Shown piece after piece: positions 9,408 to 17,778 of a stretch of 64,000 nt of DNA. The notes beneath the pieces are model-generated. The model did no database searches and was not told the origin of the DNA. It saw nothing but the letters and a program-made list of their open reading frames with translations. Made by a program: the position numbers and the translations under genes. Location: assembly GCA_964468345.1 (NCBI GenBank), contig CAYXVZ010000028.1, positions 1-64,000 of the forward strand. The letters run 5' to 3'. Each line of letters begins with the position of its first letter. Position 1 is the first letter of the stretch. Source of the stretch: DALYLB01 sp964468345 (GTDB lineage: Bacteria; Acidobacteriota; Blastocatellia; RBC074).

Positions 9408-12098
9408 TCACTGGACGCGTTGCGCCGTCCCTCTCGAACTCGCTCCCGCCGCGAGTTGAGTCGATCGCACTCCCTGCGCGGTATAGCGCTCTTCTCCGGT
9501 TAAAGCGCGCATAAACTCCACCAGATCGGCAATCTCCGTTTGTGTCAGGGAAACCGGCTGAAATGCCGGATCGAGCCTGATCTCCGGATCTGGCTGTTTG
9601 TAGTGAACGAGTATGGCTTCGGCCAGTGTCGCGGCGCTTCCATCGTGCATATACGGAGCGGTCTCGGCGACGTTCCGCAGCGAGGGCGTGAAAAACATTC
9701 CGGCATAGTCGCTATTGCTGACGACCCCCACTCCCGGGTCGGAATAAATCCGCCGCTCCGGGACGTAGCCGAGTCCCAGGCGATGGAACTTGCCGTCGGT
9801 GAAGAAAGCGTAATCCTGGTTGATCGCATGGCACTTGACGCATCCGCCATTGCCGAGAAAGATCTTCAATCCCCGCTGAGCGGCCGCGGTCATCGCATTG
9901 GATTGTTTGCCGTAATAGTAGCGGTCGAAGGCGGAATTGCCGGAGATCAACGTTCGCTGATAGCTCGCCAGGGCCATGCCGACGTGCTCGCGCGACAGAT
10001 CGCGCTTGTCGACGCCCATCTCACTCGAGAATGCCTGGACGTAAGACGGCTCGGAGCGGATATAATTCATCAAGTCGTCATAGGAACGAAGGTTCATCTC
10101 CGCGAACCCGGTCAACGGGTATTTCATCTGCTGCTCAATCGTTGTGGGATTCCCATCCCACTGGAGCACGGTTTTAAACGCTGCATTGAGCAAAGATGGA
10201 ACATTGCGGAGGGTCTTCCGCCCGTGCACTCCCTCGCCTTGCGGCTTTCCGTCGCTGAAAAACTTTTCCGGTTGATGGCAGGTGCTGCAGGAAACCTCGC
10301 CGGTGCTCGAGAGCTTCGGATCGAAAAACAGCTTCCGCCCCAATTCGATGACCCCCGGAGAAACCGTCTGATGCGAGGGAAAGGGGATGGCAGGCAAGCC
10401 GAGACTGGAAGGAACGGGCCATGTCTCGGGCTCCATCGCCAATGAGCCGATGCTCATTGTTTCCTGTTGCTGCTCTCCGAAGCCGACCGAAGTGCCGTCT
10501 CGTTTAAAAATGCCCCCCAGGCCCGGCCGGCGGTTGGCGATGATCAGGTTGATCTTGTATTGCGTGGTCAATTGGCCGCACAGGGCGGCCCATTTGATCG
10601 GGTCCTCGCGCGACCAGTTGGCGCTGACCAAAATCGTGTCGGCGCCGCGGTCCGCCAGGCGCGGCACGCCCGACAGAAGGTCATCGCCGGACAGGATGCC
10701 GATTCGACGGCCCCGATCATCAGTGGTATCCATCAAGATCCGGGCGAACCCGACCGTGGCGTTGCCATCTTCTCCATTGTGGCGGAGCACACGCTTGCGC
10801 AGCGTGCTGGCCACCTCCCCGCGGTTATTGAGCAAGGCTTCGGTTACATAGTACCCGCTCCCGTCCTCGCTCAGCTCCGGCAGCGAAAGCGCCAGCCAGA
10901 CGCCCAATCGTTTCGCCACGGTTCCGAAATAACGAGTCGTCGGGCCCGGGATCTGTTCGGCGAACGCGGCAGGTTTGCCCGCGGGCGGCGCCTCGGTCAA
11001 GGACCACTCCGGCAGGGCGATATATTTCGCCCCCGCCGCGGACGCCTCGGAAATCAACTCCGTCAGGCGTTCCAGGTTGCGTTCCCGCGCGCCGCGCTCC
11101 GGAGAGAACTGGATGGCGGCAAAACGATCCACCCGCTTGCCGTTTAAAGACTGGCCGGCTTTCCTGTGCTGCTCGCCGATATAGCGATGCTTGCGGATGA
11201 CGGTGGTGCCGCCTTCACCGCTCTCCACATGAACAAGCGTTATGAACCCTTCGTAGCCGGCAACTTTCTTGTTGAGCGGCGCCATGGCCGCGTGAATGCC
11301 GCTCAGCCGCAAGCGAGCGGCGGGTTTGCCGGTCTCGGGATCGAGACGCCAGAGTTCAGTATAGGCATCGGCATCCCAACTGCTCGACCATACGGTAAGC
11401 AGGTCGCCGTCCACCTTCGCCACGCCCTGGCAGTTCTCATCCGACCAGATGGAATTCACGATTCCCCCTGTCTTGGGATCGACGATTGCCAGATGCGGAT
11501 GGCCGATATAACTCTGGACATAGATCAAAGACCGCTGCTGATCAAACTCCATCCCGCCCGCCGGCCCGGGCAATGGATATCTCGCGACAACCTTCTGGGT
11601 TTCCAGGTTGTACTTCCACAGTGCGGGTGGATCCAGCGGACCTAACCACAAATGCCCATCGCCATAGGCAAGGTCTCCAAACAAACCGCCGCCGCTTGGG
11701 AGGTCATAAACCTTGACCACCTCTCCTTTGCGATTCACGCTCAGGAGTTTGTTGCGTAACTTCTCCGGCAGCTTCGGCTTCATGGCCGGCTTATAGGTGG
11801 GCTTTTCGTTGGTGACGACCAGATACAGATTATCGTCGGTCGGATGCGGATAAATGCCCGATAGCTCCGTCTCCACTCCCGGGGTTTGAAATTCCTCAAC
11901 GATTTTGAGGTACCCCCCTTTTTCCTCCGGATAACGCGCATCCTCGATTGCATTCTCGCTCCCGAACGCCACAGGACTGGCAAGCTGGACCGATCGCTCG
12001 GGATATAAAGTGAACGCCCCCATGATGAATAACATCATGACTAGAACTGCGCGGCAGATTCTGACGTTATGCTTTCTGCTGTTACAGTGTCTCTGCAT
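9408..12098 (-). CDS. Fusion: beta-propeller, degenerate nitrilase domain, MauG/CCP-type dihaem peroxidase
   Basis: An approximately 896-residue exported protein with three parts. Numbering here is from the upstream in-frame methionine at 12107. The signal anchor is at about 15-35. A beta-propeller-like region (60-315) comes next. The carbon-nitrogen-hydrolase-like domain (325-570) has the Glu (ALPEWS, E367) and Lys (LRKRV, K438) of the nitrilase triad, but where ICYD should stand it reads GILSGDD, so the catalytic Cys is missing. The C-terminal cytochrome-c-peroxidase/MauG domain (about 580-870) has two haem sites, CSTCH (607-611) and CVKCH (756-760), and the conserved TPSLRNVAETAPYMHDG. ATG at 12098 is preferred because AAAGGTG lies 7 nt upstream. 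It likely acts in the periplasm on peroxide or a protein or peptide substrate. The domain order is unusual and the nitrilase part is probably non-catalytic. Confidence 0.85.
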   Translation of the reverse strand: MQRHCNSRKHNVRICRAVLVMMLFIMGAFTLYPERSVQLASPVAFGSENAIEDARYPEEKGGYLKIVEEFQTPGVETELSGIYPHPTDDNLYLVVTNEKPTYKPAMKPKLPEKLRNKLLSVNRKGEVVKVYDLPSGGGLFGDLAYGDGHLWLGPLDPPALWKYNLETQKVVARYPLPGPAGGMEFDQQRSLIYVQSYIGHPHLAIVDPKTGGIVNSIWSDENCQGVAKVDGDLLTVWSSSWDADAYTELWRLDPETGKPAARLRLSGIHAAMAPLNKKVAGYEGFITLVHVESGEGGTTVIRKHRYIGEQHRKAGQSLNGKRVDRFAAIQFSPERGARERNLERLTELISEASAAGAKYIALPEWSLTEAPPAGKPAAFAEQIPGPTTRYFGTVAKRLGVWLALSLPELSEDGSGYYVTEALLNNRGEVASTLRKRVLRHNGEDGNATVGFARILMDTTDDRGRRIGILSGDDLLSGVPRLADRGADTILVSANWSREDPIKWAALCGQLTTQYKINLIIANRRPGLGGIFKRDGTSVGFGEQQQETMSIGSLAMEPETWPVPSSLGLPAIPFPSHQTVSPGVIELGRKLFFDPKLSSTGEVSCSTCHQPEKFFSDGKPQGEGVHGRKTLRNVPSLLNAAFKTVLQWDGNPTTIEQQMKYPLTGFAEMNLRSYDDLMNYIRSEPSYVQAFSSEMGVDKRDLSREHVGMALASYQRTLISGNSAFDRYYYGKQSNAMTAAAQRGLKIFLGNGGCVKCHAINQDYAFFTDGKFHRLGLGYVPERRIYSDPGVGVVSNSDYAGMFFTPSLRNVAETAPYMHDGSAATLAEAILVHYKQPDPEIRLDPAFQPVSLTQTEIADLVEFMRALTGEERYTAQGVRSTQLAAGASSRGTAQRVQ

Positions 12099-12194
12099 GG
12101 CAAGCACCTTTGAAATAGTGATATCAAATGCGTTCGTACGGTTGTCCGTGGAAGAAGGAGGGCCTGTGTTTTAGGCGTCGTTATTGGCGCGCCG

Positions 12195-13370
12195 CTACGG
12201 CGCACCGATAACAACGCGATCAAAGGTCATAATCACAGTGTTTTCCGCCTGTCCCGGCGCTCCGGCGCTTCCCTTCGCGTTCTGCACGGTGACGGCGGCA
12301 GCCAGTTGGTTCTTATCGCCGCATTCTGAGGTGGTCCACTGCTGGGCTTCCACATTGGTGAGATTCGCGCCGCCCGTCGCGTTTTGCGCGCTTCGGGGAG
12401 AAACGGCGCTTGCCACCGTGGAGACAAAGGCTCCGCCTTCGCGGAAGAAATCACCCGATTCAATCCCGGTGAGAGATTCTCCCGGCGCGAGATTGACGCC
12501 CGCTCCGTGGTATTCGCCGATCCATTTCATCGAGACGCCGCGTCGAGAACCGACAACAGTCGTCGTCAGCTCGATCTCGAAGAAAGCCCCGACCACCGTC
12601 GGCAGGTAGGACTCAGAACCAGGGAGAGTGCCTTCTTCGATCGCCTTCTCGGTGGCCGAAGCTCCGTTCGGCAAAATCGCCAGCCGCGTTCCATTTTGAT
12701 CCACGGATTTCACGTGACCGGGGTCGCCCAACCGATGGAAATACCCCGCACTGATGATCTCGCTCCAGGCTTGCCGAAGTCCCGTTTGGGCTGAGAAGGA
12801 CGTCTTCGTCGCTTTGGCGAGGATCGCCATCTGGGGGCCATCGACGTTATCGGCGACTTTGATGTATTGATCCAGGAACTGGTATTTGCAGTTGACGAAC
12901 GACATCATCAGCGGCTTCGCCACTTGAGAATTCCGCGCCGACAACAGGGGCCTTTCAAAGCTGTTTCGACCGAGATTGTTGCGATCGATCAGGATGGCCG
13001 TGCCTTTGTCGCCTTCCATCTTGACGAAGAAGGCCGTATCCATCTCGACCGTTACTCCGTGCATGGTGCGCCGGCCGAGCCAAACGCCATTGAGCATCGA
13101 AGCCAACTCTTCCGGTTTGCCATCGACCGGTTGGGAAAACGTTGCGTCCAGATTGCTGCAGGCCAGCAGATCCGGCCTGGCGATCGAAGTCGCCGACTTG
13201 ATAAATTGCTCATGAACGATCTTATCCGCCTGGGCATAGGCAACCACCGGTTTGGGCTCAGAGCCTAAAACCGGCCGTTCCGCACGCCAACCCAGCATGG
13301 CATAAGCGAACGCCACTGTGGCGACAAGACCTAGCACAATCACTGGGACATAAAACTTCGGTTTTTTCAT
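12195..13370 (-). CDS. Exported protein of unknown function
   Basis: A 391-residue protein starting with a lysine-rich signal peptide (MKKPKFYVP, then a hydrophobic stretch of about 20 residues). The start at 13370 is chosen over the longer frame because GAGGAGG sits 5-6 nt upstream. The body has no motif I recognise. It is mixed beta-rich, with few cysteines (for example LLACSNLD, VNCKYQ and SECGDKN). It follows a candidate attenuator or terminator hairpin and lies just upstream of the triple-domain peroxidase fusion on the same strand, which suggests shared expression. The function cannot be assigned. Confidence 0.7.
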   Translation of the reverse strand: MKKPKFYVPVIVLGLVATVAFAYAMLGWRAERPVLGSEPKPVVAYAQADKIVHEQFIKSATSIARPDLLACSNLDATFSQPVDGKPEELASMLNGVWLGRRTMHGVTVEMDTAFFVKMEGDKGTAILIDRNNLGRNSFERPLLSARNSQVAKPLMMSFVNCKYQFLDQYIKVADNVDGPQMAILAKATKTSFSAQTGLRQAWSEIISAGYFHRLGDPGHVKSVDQNGTRLAILPNGASATEKAIEEGTLPGSESYLPTVVGAFFEIELTTTVVGSRRGVSMKWIGEYHGAGVNLAPGESLTGIESGDFFREGGAFVSTVASAVSPRSAQNATGGANLTNVEAQQWTTSECGDKNQLAAAVTVQNAKGSAGAPGQAENTVIMTFDRVVIGAP

Positions 13371-13758
13371 AGAAACCTCCTCGTTATCGATCCGCATGGA
13401 CCAGAAAACGGAGAATCTAGTCAGTGGATCCGTGTTATGGCTCGGGCGCTCCAAGCATGTCGTCAAATTTGGTTTTGCAAAAAACCGCCTGTGCAGGCGG
13501 CCACGTTTGCTGATTTGCGTGAGTGGCAGTCTATTGCGCTCTGGGAATGATTACTTCTCCTAGATTGCGGAAAGTAATCGGGCATTTGTGAAGCTTGTCA
13601 GAACGCCGGGAGGGGGCGCTTTCGGCGAAGAGCGGGCAGATTGGGCGGCGCAACGAGGTCGTCGCGCAATCTGGGAGAAGTCCCCGGCGCGGCCCGGCGC
13701 TAAAATCGCGGCCACAGGCCTTTGCTCGACGAACCCGCTTTGCCTGAAGGGGAGACTA
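13371..13758. other. Divergent promoter region
   Basis: These 388 bp separate the minus-strand exported gene from the plus-strand ACP gene. No supported gene lies here; a minus frame over 13560-14057 is an antisense shadow of the ACP/LnmK genes. It contains the hairpin at 13481-13500. Confidence 0.6.
13481..13500 (-). terminator. Intrinsic-terminator-like hairpin in the leader of the exported gene
   Basis: Read on the minus strand, the inverted repeat CCGCCTGCACAGGCGG is followed immediately by TTTTTTGC, a canonical rho-independent shape. No minus-strand gene precedes it, and it lies about 110 nt before the ATG at 13370. Attenuation of that gene is therefore possible. Confidence 0.5.
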
Positions 13759-13974
13759 ATGACTGAAGAGGAATTCCTAAAAATCGTTTGCCAGGTAAGG
13801 AACATCCCTGAACTGTCGCTGCGCAACAAGCCGCTCGACCGGGCATCGTTCGACTCGCTTGACCTGCTGGAACTGAGGGCCGCGTTGGAAATCAGGCTTG
13901 ATTTGCCCCTGACCGATGAGAAGTTCAACTCGGCTTCAACGCTCGAGGACTTGTACAAGCTCGTGAACCAATGA
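13759..13974 (+). CDS. Discrete acyl carrier protein (LnmL-like partner)
   Basis: A 71-residue ACP/PP-binding domain. The phosphopantetheine site is Ser33 in SFDSLDLLELRAALE, with the usual helix II that follows. ATG at 13759 is preceded by AAGGGGAG. Its stop overlaps the start of the next gene (ATGA), which indicates tight coupling to the LnmK-like enzyme. A free-standing ACP paired with a LnmK homologue matches the leinamycin LnmL/LnmK arrangement, where the carrier receives a propionyl group made from methylmalonyl-CoA. This is the only free ACP in the window, and it is 15 kb from the enediyne-type PKS. Confidence 0.85.
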   Translation: MTEEEFLKIVCQVRNIPELSLRNKPLDRASFDSLDLLELRAALEIRLDLPLTDEKFNSASTLEDLYKLVNQ

Positions 13975-14849
13975 CCGAGATTCTGATTCACCTGCCGCAA
14001 ACCGACGCCATGGGCCTGTCCGAAAACTGGCTCTTTAAACATTGCGGCGAGCGGCATTGGGATTCTCTCTGCGCCGCGCTCGGCATCGGCGGCGTCGAGT
14101 CCGAGCGGATGCAGGACAAGAATGGGAAACGCCTCTATCCCACATTTGTGGCGATTCGTGCGCGCTACAGTCAGCCGCTCGCCGCGGTGCGCATGGACGA
14201 GCTATTCAACACGAAAATCAGCCTGGCTCATTTCGGCCGCTCTTTCTTTCAGAGCCTCTCCACGTTCGAGAACGACCGCGCGAGCTTCGCTCTTGAAATG
14301 CTCACGACTTTTGTCAGGCGCGATCAGGAAGGTCACAACGGGCTGCGCCAGTCCCTTCCAACGCTTCATCCGAATCGCCACGCGACAGCCCTGACCACGC
14401 CTCCTCCGTTGCTGAAACGAAGTCAGTCGCTTCGCCGCGGCGAAATGACGAGCTATGATTTTCTCGGACACCAATTCCCGCTGCAGGGGCCCGGGCTCGA
14501 GATCACGGCGGAATATGAACCGTCCCCCTATATCGACTTCAACGGAGCCGGCCTGCTTTATTTCGCGGCATACCCGACGATAGCGGATACGCTTGAACGC
14601 CAGCTCATCAACCGGCATGGCCTGACGAAGAGAACGCCTGACTGGGCTCTGCTGACATCCACTGTCGGGCGGGACATTTACTACCACCGCAATCTCAACC
14701 TCGGTGAAAAACTGATCGCCAGGCTCAAACGATTCGACCGCGTCGGAGACCATTTCATGATTCATACGGAACTTGCGGCAATGAAGGACGGCGCGTCGCT
14801 GGCCGATATTATGACGGCCAAACGGGTCGTGGGAGATCAACACGACTGA
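13971..14849 (+). CDS. LnmK/Pnap_2097-family double-hotdog acyltransferase/decarboxylase
   Basis: A 292-residue protein that I recognise as the Pnap_2097/LnmK biosynthetic family by its opening signature GLSENWLFKHCGERHW and the pattern of two hotdog halves (about 1-140 and 160-290), the second containing YIDFNGAGLLYFAAYP. LnmK itself is a bifunctional acyltransferase/decarboxylase that loads methylmalonyl from CoA and delivers propionyl-ACP. Family members of this subtype are often encoded next to an ACP, as here. The start overlaps the ACP stop by 4 bp. A role in making a starter or side-chain acyl-ACP is a reasonable inference; the substrate is not determined. The gene ends at a strong terminator and converges with the SRPBCC gene. 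Confidence 0.8.
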   Translation: MTEILIHLPQTDAMGLSENWLFKHCGERHWDSLCAALGIGGVESERMQDKNGKRLYPTFVAIRARYSQPLAAVRMDELFNTKISLAHFGRSFFQSLSTFENDRASFALEMLTTFVRRDQEGHNGLRQSLPTLHPNRHATALTTPPPLLKRSQSLRRGEMTSYDFLGHQFPLQGPGLEITAEYEPSPYIDFNGAGLLYFAAYPTIADTLERQLINRHGLTKRTPDWALLTSTVGRDIYYHRNLNLGEKLIARLKRFDRVGDHFMIHTELAAMKDGASLADIMTAKRVVGDQHD

Positions 14850-14850
14850 T

Positions 14851-14910
14851 AAAAAAAGCGCGCCGCGCTTGCCAGGTCATCATCTCTTCCCGGGCAACGC
14901 GGCGCGTTTT
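14851..14910. terminator. Bidirectional terminator between convergent genes
   Basis: An A-run followed by GCGCGCCGCG pairs with CGCGGCGCG followed by TTTT, with extra pairing TTGCC/GGCAA inside. An A-run before and a T-run after the stem suit termination in both directions. It sits immediately after the LnmK-like stop codon. Confidence 0.7.
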
Positions 14911-15017
14911 AAGATTTTCAAGAAAGGATTCGGACGCGTTTGACCTTGTCCGCGAAACGGGCCGAGGATGGAAAGAAAGCCCGGGCGCTAAATCGAGCCA
15001 AACAAGATTGGCGCGCA

Positions 15018-15147
15018 ATGATGAAATCAAAAGGCAAATATCAAAAGGCAAAAGGATCGCCTATGAAGCTTATTCTGCGAGATGAGGTGCGTACTTTTGC
15101 CTTTTGATTTCTCTTCCTCTGTACCAATGGTTCTTTTTCTGATTTAG
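15018..15147. repeat. Dispersed palindromic repeat, family C, copy 1
   Basis: Outer arms GAAATCAAAAGGCAAA and TTTTGCCTTTTGATTTC enclose a conserved centre (GCCTATGAAG...TTCTGCGAGATGAGG). The tail CTCTTCCTCTGTACCAATGG ends in a TCTGATTTAG motif. The copy at about 21931-22080 is in the opposite orientation. Confidence 0.8.
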
Positions 15148-15203
15148 ATCAGCACAAGGCTGATCGTTGCATTTGTCCCGAAGGGAAAACGGAAAAGAGC
15201 CGG

Positions 15204-15944
15204 TTACGTTGCATCGAACTGCCTGAGAGCGTCAATCCAGATTTTCACAAACCGGCGTCGCTCTCCCGCGGCGATCTTGGACGGAAGCTCCGGCCATCCT
15301 TCATGGGCAATGAAAAGATAGTCGACGCCACGAATCTGTTTGAAGTTCAAGCGCGCCGTGGTTTCGATCTTTCCCCATTTGGGATTGCTCAACGCCACGA
15401 CGATCTCGTGCTCCGCACTCGCATGCAGCTTCGCCTCGACCTCCCCCAGGTTGTCCCGATACCAGCGAGGATCCTGAAGCGATGCCGCGAGTTCCTCGCG
15501 GCGCTCGCCGATGCAGGCCGTGAAGGTGAGGGCCTTGCGCCAGTTGAAACGCGCGGACCGGTTTTGTTGAACAGACTTCTCCAGGCGCATCAGGAACTCG
15601 CTCCAACCGACGCGCAGGCACTCGGCCTCTTCCATCGTGATCGCGCCCCGATCCTGGATCGACAGTTCGACCCCGTTTTTGCGCCGCAGCAGGGTGAAGC
15701 GAACATCGTAATCGGGGCCAAGCCCGACGAACTTCCATCGCAGCCCGAGTACGATCTGTGGATCCCATTCCGTGACGCTGCCGGCAAAGAAATCCCCGTC
15801 TCCGAAATCGAACTGGAACGGGGCGCCGGGAGCGAACGATTCCGTGTCTGCAAACCATCGCGCCAGCCATTGGGGCTCCGTAAGGAATTGCCAAACCCGC
15901 TCCAACGGCTGCGGTATCTGTCTCTGAGCGATAACCGTATACAT
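15204..15944 (-). CDS. Two-part SRPBCC/AHSA1-like protein
   Basis: A 246-residue protein. The first half (about 1-125) is a clear SRPBCC/AHSA1 (START-like) domain: it opens IPQPLERVWQFLTEPQWLARWF and continues with FQFDFGDGDFFAGSVTEWDP. The second half (about 135-246) looks like a second, more divergent lipid-binding-type domain (WRKALTFTA...NFKQIRGVDYLF). The start ATG follows the upstream gene's TAA with no gap, so translation is coupled. The family binds hydrophobic ligands. The calicheamicin self-sacrifice resistance protein CalC is also of this fold, which is notable 14 kb from an enediyne-type cassette. However, AHSA1-like proteins are common and have many roles, so resistance is speculation. 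Confidence 0.75.
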   Translation of the reverse strand: MYTVIAQRQIPQPLERVWQFLTEPQWLARWFADTESFAPGAPFQFDFGDGDFFAGSVTEWDPQIVLGLRWKFVGLGPDYDVRFTLLRRKNGVELSIQDRGAITMEEAECLRVGWSEFLMRLEKSVQQNRSARFNWRKALTFTACIGERREELAASLQDPRWYRDNLGEVEAKLHASAEHEIVVALSNPKWGKIETTARLNFKQIRGVDYLFIAHEGWPELPSKIAAGERRRFVKIWIDALRQFDAT

Positions 15945-16697
15945 TTATAGCCCCTTGTCCGCCGCCCGACCTGCAAACTGGTTCTTCCCCTCGCGCACGT
16001 CGAGGATTAAATGCAGCCGCGGCTCGGTTTTGTGGTTATTGATGACGGTATGCGGCGTATCCACGCGAACGTAGTATATTTTGCCGCTTTCGAGATGCTT
16101 GCGGAGCACCCATTCCTCTTTGCCCTCGCTGTCCCAGCGCCCCCAGATATATAAACTTTCCGTGTTCGTAATGATGGGGACGTGAATGCGCGCCGCGATC
16201 TGTTCATAGAGGTTGTCATGGTCGGTGTGCATCGCCCACGAGAAGCCCGGCAACAGCCAGGCCAAAAACACTCCGTCGGATCCGCCCACCGGAACGCCCA
16301 GGGCTTTGCTGCATCGATCGCACAGTTCGAGCAATTTTGCAGGCGTGCCCGGAAGCGTCTTGGGCAGGAGAGTCGCGACCGGCTCGGGATTTGGGTAATG
16401 CACCGTGATCCAGAAATCCTCATATTCGCGGACGTCGAAACTGACGCCCGGCCCCAGCGTGGCGAAGAGTTCCTCGGGGGTGGTCGACTCGCCGACCGGC
16501 ACGGCGATCGATCCTGAGTTTTCGATATGACTGGGAAGGCCTTCTCCCGAATTGAGAAAAGTTTGGATCCAGTCAATATACGATTGAAGTTCGCGCCGGA
16601 GTTGCCGGGCATCGGATTCATCCCACCCGATCGCCAACTCTCGCTGAACGCTCTCAAGCGTCATTTCCGGCGCGGATCCCTGTGCCATCACACCCAC
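15945..16697 (-). CDS. Aspartyl/asparaginyl beta-hydroxylase-like Fe(II)/2-oxoglutarate protein
   Basis: A 250-residue protein resembling the Asp/Asn beta-hydroxylase cupin family. A metal-site region HTDHDN is followed by a substrate/2OG region (ARIHVPIITN), a second cupin stretch and the distal histidine in VDTPHTVINNHKTEPRLHLILDV. GTG at 16697 lies 6 nt after GGGAGG and is the preferred start. Such enzymes hydroxylate Asp/Asn side chains in proteins, peptides or carrier-bound amino acids. It is coupled to the downstream SRPBCC gene with no gap, and it follows the DUF899 gene after 20 bp. This points to one three-gene operon. Confidence 0.75.
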   Translation of the reverse strand: MGVMAQGSAPEMTLESVQRELAIGWDESDARQLRRELQSYIDWIQTFLNSGEGLPSHIENSGSIAVPVGESTTPEELFATLGPGVSFDVREYEDFWITVHYPNPEPVATLLPKTLPGTPAKLLELCDRCSKALGVPVGGSDGVFLAWLLPGFSWAMHTDHDNLYEQIAARIHVPIITNTESLYIWGRWDSEGKEEWVLRKHLESGKIYYVRVDTPHTVINNHKTEPRLHLILDVREGKNQFAGRAADKGL

Positions 16698-16717
16698 TGT
16701 TTGCCTCCCATTTGTCC

Positions 16718-17350
16718 TTAACTCATTTTTCTATCGATCTGAGTGAATCTGTCCGCGGCCTTGTCAGCCAAGCCGTCGTCATAAGTCGTCTGTGGTTCCC
16801 ATCCGCCAACCCCGCCAGGCAACAAATCAAAGAAATGCCAGACGGAGCAAAAATCATCGCCGGGGCAGAACTCCGCGCGGCTCACCTGATAAATGCTTCC
16901 GTCCGTCGCCCGTTCGAACACCGAGACGCCCGGCATCAGGCCTTCCTTCTCATGAATAAACCCCATCTCGGCGATGAAATTGGTTCCTTGAGTCGAATAC
17001 ATGGAAAAGTTCCAGCCACGGGATTGCGCGAACGCTTTCTGGATGGCGGGCGGGTCGGGCGACGCAACGACGAAGGACGCGCGGCTTTCCAGGTGGGGCA
17101 ACAAGCCGATAAAGCCGTCAGCCCACATGGTGCAATACGCGCAGGATGCGCCCATATTGTGAATCAGAATTAAATGATCCTTGTTGCCGAACAGCTGGGA
17201 AAGCAAAACCTTCCCGTTTTCCCAATCCGTGAAAGCGTAGTCATCAACCTTCTGCTTGGGACGCTCGCGACGCAGCGCGGCGACCTTTTGCTTGAGGTCC
17301 TCGATCTGATATTCAAGTTCGTCAATCTGGGTGTCGAGAGTCGTCTTCAT
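16718..17350 (-). CDS. DUF899 thioredoxin-like protein
   Basis: A 210-residue protein of the DUF899 type. An N-terminal heptad-rich coiled coil (about 5-32) precedes a thioredoxin-like fold with GASCAYCTMWADGF, where the CxxC-type pair sits in the usual active-site position. Later motifs are SVFERATDG and VWHFFDLLPGG. The family is of uncertain function and is presumed to be a redox or peroxiredoxin-like protein. It is the first gene of an apparent operon with the hydroxylase-like and SRPBCC genes, since the intergenic distances are very short. Confidence 0.8.
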   Translation of the reverse strand: MKTTLDTQIDELEYQIEDLKQKVAALRRERPKQKVDDYAFTDWENGKVLLSQLFGNKDHLILIHNMGASCAYCTMWADGFIGLLPHLESRASFVVASPDPPAIQKAFAQSRGWNFSMYSTQGTNFIAEMGFIHEKEGLMPGVSVFERATDGSIYQVSRAEFCPGDDFCSVWHFFDLLPGGVGGWEPQTTYDDGLADKAADRFTQIDRKMS

Positions 17351-17592
17351 AGGTTCCTATTGGATACTTCGCCGTTTCGAATGGAGGCGAATAAGGTTGA
17401 CTTTCAGAGAAAAGAAGAGAGTTGATGGGCGTTTACAAACGCGTTCCCGATGGGGACGCGTCTGTGGAAGTAACTTATCACATCCCCCTTTTCACCGCGA
17501 AGCCGCCCTTTGCCGACACGCTGACTCTCTGGCGACATCCCGCGCGAGCAATTTCTTTCCTCGGGCGGAACAGCTTTGAGACAAGGCGGTTC

Positions 17593-17675
17593 CGCGAAAA
17601 AACGAAGGACACGAAGAATGCCGGATCAAAAGGCTTTCTCTCTCTTCTTCGTGCTCTTCGTTTCTTCGCGGTTCG
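17593..17675. repeat. Dispersed palindromic repeat, family A, copy 1
   Basis: Imperfect inverted arms of the GAAACGAAGAGCACGAAGAA type with a short centre, ending in a TTGGCTTGATTTAG tail. Other full copies are at about 18577-18660 and 54357-54436. Partial copies are near 4480-4530, 52758-52790 and 62157-62190. Confidence 0.75.
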
Positions 17676-17778
17676 CACCTTGCTTCTTGGCTTGATTTAG
17701 AAATCGTCGCAACAGGAATACGCGATCGCTATCCCCCAGGCTCTCCAACAGGTTCAGACGATCTCTGCGGCTCGCAGC

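Larger units (their letters stand above)
14850..15203. other. Convergent intergenic interval
   Basis: No gene is seen. It contains a bidirectional terminator hairpin (14851-14910) and one copy of palindromic repeat family C (about 15018-15147). Confidence 0.6.

Noticed and set aside
9540..10445. A long plus-strand open frame opposite the peroxidase domain
   Set aside because: It is a shadow of the GC-rich dihaem peroxidase coding strand and has no recognisable protein features.
13560..14057. A 165-aa minus-strand open frame over the ACP and LnmK start
   Set aside because: It is antisense to two genes with clear family signatures and has no ribosome binding site or homology of its own.
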